Assembly: GCA_947498055.1 (NCBI GenBank)
Contig: CANMJA010000029.1
Location: 1-59,161 of the forward strand
From: an uncultured Tenacibaculum sp.
GTDB lineage: Bacteria; Bacteroidota; Bacteroidia; Flavobacteriales; Flavobacteriaceae
DNA: 59,161 nucleotides
Direction of reading: 5' to 3'
Shown in pieces: positions 52,330 to 59,161 of the stretch. Both the position numbers and the translations under genes were made by a program. The notes under the pieces were generated by a model that was not told the DNA's origin, searched no databases, and saw nothing but the letters and a program-made list of their open reading frames with translations. Each line of letters starts with the position of its first letter. Position 1 is the first letter of the stretch.

Positions 52330-54225
52330 TTATGAAAGCGGAATGTTAATGATAATAGAAGTACCTTTATTTAAGGTAGAATCTACTTGAAAAGTTCCTT
52401 GTAGATGCTTTATTCTTTTTTGAATAGAACTAATTCCCATACCATTTTTAAGTTTGGTTTTTTGAAATTCAAAACCTTTACCATTATCTTCAATAATAAT
52501 ATTTATAGTACTGTCAAATAAAGAGATATTAATAGTAGCTTCAGAAGCCTCTGCATGTTTTATAATATTGGTAATTAATTCCTGAATAATTCTAAAAACA
52601 GCTATTTCAATATTGTTTTCTAATCTATTATCTAAGCCATAATCTACCACATGAATTTTAATTTTGTTAGCAGAAGATATTTTTTCTGCCATCATTTTAA
52701 TAGCAACTAAAAGTCCTTGATTTGCAATTACACCTGCGTTTTTTGCATGTGCTATACTGCGTACTTTTAAATAAGTCTCATCAATTAGTTTTTCTGTTTT
52801 GTTGTATAGTTCTTCTTGATTGAAATGTTTTTTTTCTCTATTCAATTTTAAATTTTCGAAATGTAATTTTAAAGTAGCTAATACGCTACCAATATTATCG
52901 TGTAAATCTTCCGCAATACGAATACGCTCTTTTTCCTGTCCGTCTATCATAGCATTAATAGTCGTAATTTCTTGTTCTTTAATAAGCGTTAAATTCTTCT
53001 GTTTTTCTAATTCTTTTTGTTGTTCTGCTAATTGACGTTTTTTACGAGAGTTTTTTAGGTTTAAAAAAGCTATTATCGCTCCAGAAAGTAACACTAACAA
53101 AGCACCATAAAAAAGATTCTGATTTCGTTTTCTTTTGGTTTCACTTAGTAAGTTATCTTGTTTGAGTTGTAGGTTTTCTTTTTCTTTTTTTTCGGTTTCA
53201 TATTTTATTTGAGCAGCAGACCTTTCTAATTTATTTCTTAAAGGGTTAACTTTATCTTCAATTTCCTTAGCTTTTTTTAAAAAAAAGTAAGCAGAGTCAT
53301 GTTTCTTTAATCCATTATAATATTTAGAGCCATATAGATAATAATGATATTGACTAGATAAAAACTTTTCATTTATATCAAAAAAAACTTTTGTTTTATT
53401 TAAGCTTTTGAAAGCTTTTAAAAAATCTTGATTTTGATAATAAATTTCAGAAAGTTTTAAATTTGCTCCATAATTGATGTATCTGTAGTAAGGTAAGTCA
53501 CCTGTTAAAGAAAGTACTTTTTGATATTTTTTTTTCGCTTTTTTTCTTTTACCAGTAATACTGTAGTATATACCTTTTTCAAAATGATAATACGGTTGTA
53601 ACTTTGACTTTTCATTTATAACATTAAAGATAGAATCTAATTTTATTGCAGTATTATGAAATAAATTATCAACAGGGGTATCGCTTTTACTTTGAAAAAT
53701 AAAATAATTGATAATATAATAGGCATAGTCTATATCATCTTCTATAAGAAATTCAAATCTTTTGATATAATAAATATAGTCCTTATCTATTTGATTTAAA
53801 TCCTTTCTATATAAATCAAAAATGGCTAATAGAATTTGTTTTGAAAGTTCAATATCTTTGATTTTTTCTGATACACTTAATACATCAATTAAATCTTCTT
53901 TTGTTTGACTGAATTTCTCATACTTATTATAAAAAATATTAGCGTAAGATTGAATTAACTTTCTTAAAGCTTGCGAGTACAATACTTCTTTTTGGTTGTT
54001 TTGATTTATTGTAAAATAGGTGTAATCATACTTTTGACCTTTATTTTCTAATATATCAGAAAGTTTAGTAAAGGTTTCGTAAAAATAATCTTCCTCAATA
54101 CTTTTTTTAGCTTTAGAGAAGTTTTTTCGTTTTAAATGATAAAAATAAGAATCATGGTTTTGTTTTGTCTGACTGAAACCTAAAAAACAAAACCATGAAA
54201 GGATAAAAAAAAATAGTTTCATCAT
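52330..54225 (-). CDS. HisKA_3 sensor kinase with TPR-like sensor
   Basis: 631 residues. Signal peptide (about 1-18), periplasmic helical/TPR-like region (about 20-360), transmembrane helix near 372-392, a coiled-coil linker rich in K/E/Q, and the kinase: RIRIAEDLHDNIGSVLATLKLHF with the phospho-accepting histidine, then the ATPase (AVFRIIQELITNIIKHAEASE and IEDNGKGFEF). Partner of the NarL-type regulator. Follows the unknown 189-aa gene by 4 nt. Confidence 0.92.
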   Translation of the reverse strand: MMKLFFFILSWFCFLGFSQTKQNHDSYFYHLKRKNFSKAKKSIEEDYFYETFTKLSDILENKGQKYDYTYFTINQNNQKEVLYSQALRKLIQSYANIFYNKYEKFSQTKEDLIDVLSVSEKIKDIELSKQILLAIFDLYRKDLNQIDKDYIYYIKRFEFLIEDDIDYAYYIINYFIFQSKSDTPVDNLFHNTAIKLDSIFNVINEKSKLQPYYHFEKGIYYSITGKRKKAKKKYQKVLSLTGDLPYYRYINYGANLKLSEIYYQNQDFLKAFKSLNKTKVFFDINEKFLSSQYHYYLYGSKYYNGLKKHDSAYFFLKKAKEIEDKVNPLRNKLERSAAQIKYETEKKEKENLQLKQDNLLSETKRKRNQNLFYGALLVLLSGAIIAFLNLKNSRKKRQLAEQQKELEKQKNLTLIKEQEITTINAMIDGQEKERIRIAEDLHDNIGSVLATLKLHFENLKLNREKKHFNQEELYNKTEKLIDETYLKVRSIAHAKNAGVIANQGLLVAIKMMAEKISSANKIKIHVVDYGLDNRLENNIEIAVFRIIQELITNIIKHAEASEATINISLFDSTINIIIEDNGKGFEFQKTKLKNGMGISSIQKRIKHLQGTFQVDSTLNKGTSIIINIPLS

Positions 54226-54229
54226 TAAA

Positions 54230-54799
54230 TTAATAATTCATTTTGAGCTCAATTGTAAAGCATCTTTTATAAGAAGAAGAAACACCAGCTCCTTCCATTC
54301 CACCTCTTCTTACTCTAATATTATCTTCATGGGTTATATTAAAATCTAAACCATCTCTGTAATAAAATTCGTTATCAAAAACTAGATTGTCATTTGGGTT
54401 TTTTGTTTTATCAAAAAAAGACATTTCTAGTAATTCTCTTTCAATTACAAATTTAGAAAACCTACTAGTGTCAATTTTAAAAACTTTATTAGTGGGAAAT
54501 AAAAATGTTTTATCCTTGGCCATTCCTTCAACCATTATTTTAAAACCAACTTCTTCTCTAGTAATCTTTGGATTCCACATAACATCTACAATTCCTAAAT
54601 TTATTATGCCTTTATAGTTTACTATTTTAAATTTTATATTTTTTAGTAGAATTATTTTTTCATCTGTTTCATCTTTTTCGCTATCAAAAGATATATATAT
54701 GCTATAGAAAGTTCCATAGTTTTGGCTAGAATATATTTCTTGAAAACCTTGTTCATTTTTTAAATTAATAGCTCCGCTGAAATCAAATTTGTTTGACAT
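54230..54799 (-). CDS. Hypothetical protein between S8 protease and kinase
   Basis: 189 residues, no signal peptide, mostly beta strands by eye (FYSIYISFDSEKDETDEKII, FKIVNYKGIINLGIVDV, TIELKMNY). Residues 165-178 are glycine/serine-rich (RRGGMEGAGVSSSY). Unrecognised. 17 nt after the S8 gene and 4 nt before the kinase gene, so it is in the same unit; perhaps a protease substrate or inhibitor. Confidence 0.7.
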   Translation of the reverse strand: MSNKFDFSGAINLKNEQGFQEIYSSQNYGTFYSIYISFDSEKDETDEKIILLKNIKFKIVNYKGIINLGIVDVMWNPKITREEVGFKIMVEGMAKDKTFLFPTNKVFKIDTSRFSKFVIERELLEMSFFDKTKNPNDNLVFDNEFYYRDGLDFNITHEDNIRVRRGGMEGAGVSSSYKRCFTIELKMNY

Positions 54800-54816
54800 G
54801 TTTTTATTTAGTTTAG

Positions 54817-56040
54817 TTAATAAATTTTTGGTATTCCAAACCCATAATCACTATTAAAAGGTCTCGCTGTATTTTTACTATTTACTAGCATATTATAGAT
54901 TTGTTGTATTGATTTATCGGGATATTTTTGACAATATATAGCTAAAATCCCTGAAACAAAAGGAGTAGCCATACTTGTTCCATCTAATTTAGCATATTGA
55001 AAAACTTCTCCATTTTGTATAGTTTTTGGAAAAGAAGATATAATTGCTTCACCTGGAGCTACAAAATCAATATTTTGATTTTCATAGATAGAGCTATTAG
55101 CTTCTTTATATATTTTACTATTCTTATCTATTGCACTTACTGCTATAGCTTTAGGACAATTAGCTGGCTTATGTATAGGCTTCAAATTGTTATATTCAGG
55201 ATCATAATCCCTACTACTATCATTTCCAACTGCAGCAACTACAAAGCAACCTCTTTCCCAAGTTTTTTCAATTATTTTATTGAGTCTAACATCTATACCT
55301 TCTTTTTTAGATACTTGAAATCCTGCCGATAAATTAATTATTTTACATCCTTTCCATAGAGCCCAATCAATACCATAAGTCACATCTATTTGATTTAAAA
55401 TATACCCTCTTCTACTTAATGACTTAACAATAAACTTGTTGCAATGTGGCACAACTCCGTATTGCTTATCATTATTAAGCTTAGATTTTCCAAATAATAT
55501 TCCAGCTACATGAGTTCCGTGACCATAATAATCTTGAATATCGTTTGTTTTATCAATTGAATTAAATCTATTTTTTTTTGGTATTTCATTTTTAAAATCG
55601 GGGTGCTCTAAATCAATTCCAGAGTCAATAATAGCTACATTAATTCCCTCTCCTTTATGAATTTCATTCTCTAATTTTAGATATTTTAGTCCCCAATTCT
55701 CATTAAATTTAGTAAGATTATATTTTATTTTTTTAGTTTGTTTTTTATTTACTTTACGTATTTTAAAATTAGTAGATATACTTTTACGGCTTAAATATTC
55801 TTTTATTTTTTTAATTTGTTTTTTATTAAGTTTTACAGAAGCTATTTCAAGTTGTTCAAAATATATAATATATTTTGAATAATTTTTACTTTTCCCATTT
55901 GTCTGTATTTCAGAGTAAATATCTGTCGATTTGATTATTTTTTTATTGAAAACATCTTCTATATCTAGAAATTTTTTGATACTTTTTTTGTCCATAAATG
56001 ATTTGTCAAAAAAAATCAAATAATCAGTTAAACTATTCAT
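54817..56040 (-). CDS. S8 (subtilisin-like) serine peptidase, cytoplasmic-type
   Basis: 407 residues without a signal peptide. Residues about 55-110 resemble an I9-type propeptide (YIIYFEQLEIASVKLNKKQIKKI). The catalytic triad is intact: D139 in IIDSG, H174 in GHGTHVAG, S356 in GTSMATP, oxyanion N273. Either an intracellular protease or exported by an unknown route. First gene of the S8-unknown-kinase unit. Peptide-processing S8 enzymes occur in bacteriocin loci, but the GG peptides are 9 kb away, so the link is unproven. Confidence 0.9.
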   Translation of the reverse strand: MNSLTDYLIFFDKSFMDKKSIKKFLDIEDVFNKKIIKSTDIYSEIQTNGKSKNYSKYIIYFEQLEIASVKLNKKQIKKIKEYLSRKSISTNFKIRKVNKKQTKKIKYNLTKFNENWGLKYLKLENEIHKGEGINVAIIDSGIDLEHPDFKNEIPKKNRFNSIDKTNDIQDYYGHGTHVAGILFGKSKLNNDKQYGVVPHCNKFIVKSLSRRGYILNQIDVTYGIDWALWKGCKIINLSAGFQVSKKEGIDVRLNKIIEKTWERGCFVVAAVGNDSSRDYDPEYNNLKPIHKPANCPKAIAVSAIDKNSKIYKEANSSIYENQNIDFVAPGEAIISSFPKTIQNGEVFQYAKLDGTSMATPFVSGILAIYCQKYPDKSIQQIYNMLVNSKNTARPFNSDYGFGIPKIY

Positions 56041-56323
56041 AATAAATTTTATAATTAGATTATTTTATAGGTAAGTCGTTTAATAAATAAAAGTGTTAAC
56101 TACCTCATAATAGTATATTTTTAAGTTTACCATATCTTTTTTTAAAACTAAATACTAACTACAAATAAGTTAATACTTTTTTATTTTAAAATTAATTATT
56201 AGTTAAATAAAAATATTATTAAAAATAATAATCTATTAATTTGATTACAAAGTTGAAAAAAACAACAATTAAATTACTACCTACAAATAGGTATTTAAAA
56301 CTCCTTAAATATAGAAAATAAAA
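56041..56323 (-). other. 283-nt upstream region of the S8 gene
   Basis: No gene seen. Contains one strong NarL-type palindrome at 56278-56293 and only imperfect half-sites nearer the S8 start (ATAGGTA at 56067-56073 and TACCTCA at 56101). No TAnnTTTG noticed. Confidence 0.5.
56278..56293. promoter_or_regulatory. NarL-type palindrome C
   Basis: TACCTACAAATAGGTA: perfect 6-bp arms, same 16-bp geometry as A and B, 237 nt upstream of the S8 ATG and beyond the stop of the ZIP gene. Confidence 0.55.
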
Positions 56324-57025
56324 TTACTGAAGCGTAAAAATGGTTAATAAAATACCAAATAGAACAGCTATAAATTTTTGAAGATTAAATTTATGATTTT
56401 CAGAACTCTCAAATAAAATAATCGTAGAAATATGTAAAAATATACCTACTGTAACAGCAGTAATTTCAACATGATGTTTCAATAACCATGTGATATTATT
56501 ACCTAGATAATACCCTAACGGACTCATTAAACTAAAGATAAATAAGAAAATAAAAGTTTTTCTTTTGGTAAATTCTGAATGAAGAAAAAAAGAAGTTAAA
56601 ACAATAGCAATAGGTATTTTATGTACAATAATTGCCCATAATAAATTTTGATCGGTGTTGTGTATGGGCAAACCTTCTGAAAAAGCATGAATACACAAAC
56701 TAGAGAATAATAACCAAGCAGATTTTTTAGCATCGGAATGTAAATGTACATGACCATGCTCGGCTCCTTTAGAAAAAGATTCCAATATGGATTGAATTAA
56801 AATACCTACTAAAATTAAAATTCCTAGTGTATGATTGTTTTCATGATCATGACCATGATTATTTGAACTAGAGTATACCTCTGGAAGTAAATGTAGTACT
56901 GTTACCGATAATAAATAAGCACCACTAAAAGCCAGTAATAATTGAGTATATACCTTATTTGGTTTCGCAATAAAAACAAATAAAAATCCAATTAAAACAG
57001 ATGAAATTAGCAGTATATAACTCAT
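56324..57025 (-). CDS. ZIP family metal transporter
   Basis: 233 residues, about seven membrane segments. A histidine-rich loop (HGHDHENNH) at about 58-66 and the family core HAFSEGLPI followed by IVHKIPIAIVLTSFF provide metal ligands. Imports zinc or another divalent metal. Its start overlaps the methyltransferase stop by 4 nt. Confidence 0.92.
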   Translation of the reverse strand: MSYILLISSVLIGFLFVFIAKPNKVYTQLLLAFSGAYLLSVTVLHLLPEVYSSSNNHGHDHENNHTLGILILVGILIQSILESFSKGAEHGHVHLHSDAKKSAWLLFSSLCIHAFSEGLPIHNTDQNLLWAIIVHKIPIAIVLTSFFLHSEFTKRKTFIFLFIFSLMSPLGYYLGNNITWLLKHHVEITAVTVGIFLHISTIILFESSENHKFNLQKFIAVLFGILLTIFTLQ

Positions 57026-57747
57026 TTAGCAACAAAAATTAAACGATTTGAATTTTGTTCGTTAAAAGTATTTAAGTTGTAATCTCCAAAAGTATCTATA
57101 ATAGTTAAACCTGCCATTTCAAAATAGCTCTTCATTTTATTAAAATCTATAAACTTCACTTTTTCTGTATAAGTATGCTGTTTATCATCTGCAAAAAAAG
57201 AAATTTGTTTGAAAATAAACCCGTTCTTTATTTCTCTTTTTATATGAAACTCAATACCATCAATTTCCTTTATCTCTTCTGCTACTAAATTATTTTTAGC
57301 ATTAACAACATTTAAGAAATCTACCACTAAAAAAGCATTTTCTTTTAAACCGCTTTTCATTCCTTTTAAAACTAAAAGATCTTCATTATCATCTTCAAAA
57401 TAACCAAAACTTGTAAATAAGTTAAAAACAGCATCATATTTATTTTGAAGTGATTTTCGCATGTCCCAAACTTCAAAATGTAACTTCTCATTTTCAAATT
57501 TTTTAGCGTGTAAAATACTATTTTTACTTAAATCTCCACCAGTAACTGTGTATCCTAGTGAATTTAAATAAATAGAATGTCTTCCTTTACCACAAGGTAA
57601 ATCTGCTATATGAGCTGCTTTATCTAGCTTTAAATAAGTAGTTATATTTTGCATAAATAATTGAGCATCTGCATCATTTCTATGCTTATATAAAATGTGA
57701 TAATATGGTGTATCGAACCAAGAACTAAACCAATCTTTTGTTTTCAT
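57022..57747 (-). CDS. Class I SAM-dependent methyltransferase
   Basis: 241 residues. SAM motif I HIADLPCGKGRHSIYLNSLG, acidic motif II region in VTGGDLSKN, and YDAVFNLFTSFGYF as motif IV. Substrate unknown. First gene of a two-gene unit with the ZIP transporter. Confidence 0.88.
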   Translation of the reverse strand: MKTKDWFSSWFDTPYYHILYKHRNDADAQLFMQNITTYLKLDKAAHIADLPCGKGRHSIYLNSLGYTVTGGDLSKNSILHAKKFENEKLHFEVWDMRKSLQNKYDAVFNLFTSFGYFEDDNEDLLVLKGMKSGLKENAFLVVDFLNVVNAKNNLVAEEIKEIDGIEFHIKREIKNGFIFKQISFFADDKQHTYTEKVKFIDFNKMKSYFEMAGLTIIDTFGDYNLNTFNEQNSNRLIFVAK

Positions 57748-57761
57748 AAGTAATGTGGACG

Positions 57762-57769
57762 CAAAAATA
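57762..57769 (-). promoter_or_regulatory. -7 box for the methyltransferase-ZIP unit
   Basis: Minus-strand TATTTTTG, an exact TAnnTTTG, 14 nt before the methyltransferase ATG. Confidence 0.6.
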
Positions 57770-57847
57770 ATGAAAACTTACAGCTTAAAAACCTAAAATT
57801 AGAAAGAATTAAAGATTTAATTTTTCCATCTTTAATTCATTAAAATG

Positions 57848-57855
57848 TATTTTTG
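57848..57855 (+). promoter_or_regulatory. -7 box for the THUMP methyltransferase
   Basis: TATTTTTG, an exact TAnnTTTG, 18 nt before the ATG at 57874; AGAGGAG follows as a possible ribosome-binding site. Confidence 0.6.
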
Positions 57856-57873
57856 CATAAAATAGAGGAGTAG

Positions 57874-59040
57874 ATGGATAAAGATTTTAAAATGGTGGCT
57901 ACTACCATAGCTGGTTTAGAGGGGGTTTTAGCAGATGAGCTAAGAAAACTTGGTGCTATGGAAGTTAAAGAAGGCATTAGAAGTGTCTATTTTAAAGGAG
58001 ATAAAGGGTTTATGTATAAAGCTAATATTGCTTTAAGAACTGCTATACGAATATTAAAACCCATTAAGCGAAGTAAAATATTTGACGAAGAAGATTTATA
58101 TGAAGCAATACAAAGAGTTAAATGGGAGCGTATTATTGATGTAGAAGGAACCTTTGCCATTGATGCGGTTGTACATTCTAGGAACTTTACTACGAACTCT
58201 CATTATATATCATTAAAATCTAAAGATGCTATTGCAGATTATTTTGTGCATAAGTATAAAAAGCGTCCAAATGTAGATATAAAATATCCCGATATTAAAA
58301 TTCATATTCACATTCATAAAGAATGGTTAACTATTTCTTTAGATAGTTCTGGCGATTCACTACATAAAAGAGGCTATAGAAGTGCTACCAATATTGCACC
58401 TATTAACGAAGTATTAGCTGCTGGTTTGGTATTATTATCAGGATATAAAGGAGAGGAAAACTTTATAGATCCAATGTGTGGTTCTGGTACTATTTTAATT
58501 GAAGCAGCGATGATTGCTAATAATATTCCTGCAAATATTAATAGAAAACTATTTGCTTTTGAAAATTGGAAAGATTATGACGAAGATTTGTATTTTATTA
58601 TTCAAGATTCTTTGTTAAAAAAAATAAGAAGCTCTCATTTTAAAATAATGGGTTTTGATAAAGCTCCTTCAGCTGTAAATAAAGCTAAACAAAATATTAT
58701 AAATGCAAATTTAGAAGAATTTATAGGAGTACATCATGTAAATTTCTTTAATTCTAAAAAAGAAGTTTTTGGTAAAACCACTATTTTATTTAATCCTCCA
58801 TATGGGGAAAGATTAAATATTAATGTAGAAGAGTTTTATGGAAAAATAGGAGATACACTTAAACATGGATATCCTGGTTCAACGGCTTGGGTAATTACTT
58901 CAGATATGAGTGCTCTTAAATCTGTGGGATTAAAAACATCTAAAAGAGTTCCTATTAAAAATGGTGATTTAGATTGTAGGTTTGTAAAATACGAATTATA
59001 CGAAGGTAGTAAAAGAACAAAAAAAGAAGATGCTATGTAA
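57874..59040 (+). CDS. THUMP-domain class I RNA methyltransferase (RlmL/YpsC type)
   Basis: 388 residues. N-terminal THUMP region (about 45-160) followed by a Rossmann methyltransferase: NFIDPMCGSGTILIEAAMIA (SAM motif I) and NPPYGERL (N6/N2-type catalytic NPPY). It belongs to the family that methylates 23S rRNA guanosine (RlmL N-terminal-half type). Precise target not provable here. Confidence 0.92.
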   Translation: MDKDFKMVATTIAGLEGVLADELRKLGAMEVKEGIRSVYFKGDKGFMYKANIALRTAIRILKPIKRSKIFDEEDLYEAIQRVKWERIIDVEGTFAIDAVVHSRNFTTNSHYISLKSKDAIADYFVHKYKKRPNVDIKYPDIKIHIHIHKEWLTISLDSSGDSLHKRGYRSATNIAPINEVLAAGLVLLSGYKGEENFIDPMCGSGTILIEAAMIANNIPANINRKLFAFENWKDYDEDLYFIIQDSLLKKIRSSHFKIMGFDKAPSAVNKAKQNIINANLEEFIGVHHVNFFNSKKEVFGKTTILFNPPYGERLNINVEEFYGKIGDTLKHGYPGSTAWVITSDMSALKSVGLKTSKRVPIKNGDLDCRFVKYELYEGSKRTKKEDAM

Positions 59041-59056
59041 TGGCATCTTCTTTTCT
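59024..59056 (+). terminator. Terminator overlapping the end of the THUMP gene
   Basis: Stem AAGAAGATGC / GCATCTTCTT around TATGTAATG, then a T-rich run; the left arm is inside the coding end. No further gene is seen up to 59161. Confidence 0.8.
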
Positions 59057-59161
59057 TTTTAGTTGAATTTAAGCTTATTAACTAAAGGGGACTTCTAAAA
59101 ACTATTTTCCTCCGCCCAATAACTTTTCTTGACTTTTTTAAATTTCAAAAGCAACTTTGAT

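Noticed and set aside
56101..56115. TACCTCATAATAGTA as a fourth NarL-type box
   Set aside because: The right half lacks the GGTA end and the arms do not pair; recorded only as a half-site.
1..59161. CRISPR arrays, rRNA operons, phage structural genes and toxin-antitoxin pairs
   Set aside because: Looked for regular direct repeats, conserved rRNA stretches, and typical phage or antitoxin folds; none seen.

Overview
The window is about 59 kb of AT-rich DNA (roughly 30% GC by eye) from a Bacteroidota chromosome, most likely a marine member of Flavobacteriaceae. The evidence is the Bacteroidota promoter box TAnnTTTG in front of several genes, many short signal peptides and lipoproteins with an XSC lipobox, an S41 lipoprotein, TonB-C and CarboxypepD_reg-like proteins, a single-chain PurL of about 1230 residues, and LytTR/LytS and TPR-type sensor kinases. 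The genus cannot be settled from the sequence. No rRNA, CRISPR array or prophage is visible.

Layout. 1-110: a mobile-element remnant (transposase 3' end or MITE). 0.26-5.5 kb: a cell-wall cluster on the minus strand with a LamG lipoprotein, an M23-LysM endopeptidase, a polysaccharide deacetylase, and a BlaI repressor coupled to a fused M56-M23-amidase protein. The BlaI gene is preceded by two operator-like palindromes. 5.8-18.2 kb: mostly core genes, namely a DEAD helicase, a zinc-ribbon SDR, a VF530 protein, purL, an S41 protease, a CarboxypepD_reg-like protein, tRNA-Leu(GAG), tRNA-Lys(TTT), aroK, a PRTase, an S4 protein and an FKBP lipoprotein. 18.2-23.3 kb: TetR-ABC-HlyD-TolC export operon, in which the ABC nucleotide-binding domain is degenerate. 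23.4-34.4 kb: a long plus-strand light/UV-response operon with a TetR-like protein, ABC1 kinase, flavin reductase, NmrA/DUF2867 protein, DUF2256 zinc ribbon, three photolyase/cryptochrome paralogs of different subfamilies, two small conserved proteins, SDR, CIA30 and TspO. One photolyase comes from the iron-sulfur lineage but lacks the cysteines for a cluster. 34.4-36 kb: WYL regulator and an HD-like protein. 36.2-37.3 kb: a double TonB-C protein. 37.4-41.9 kb: a likely RNA-repair cluster with rtcB, a 73-aa protein, two Pol-beta-type nucleotidyltransferases and a DUF434-like protein. 42.3-44.1 kb: yidC.

44.7-56 kb looks like an accessory region made of two signalling modules. Module 1 is five paralogous double-glycine-leader, cysteine-bearing small peptides (three not in a standard long-ORF list), a lipoprotein, and a LytS/LytTR two-component pair. 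The promoter regions of the peptide cluster and of the lipoprotein share a box that reads TTTCATATTCGT on the plus strand, with a second copy about two helical turns away, as expected for a LytTR regulator. Module 2 is an S8 protease without signal peptide, an unknown protein, a TPR-HisKA_3 sensor kinase, a NarL-type regulator, a small membrane protein and a beta-barrel-like protein. Each of its three transcription units has upstream a 16-bp palindrome of the form TACYTA-N4-TAGGTA, matching the NarL 7-2-7 geometry. These two modules are the best candidates for an undescribed system.

56.3-59.1 kb: ZIP transporter, methyltransferase and a THUMP-domain rRNA methyltransferase.
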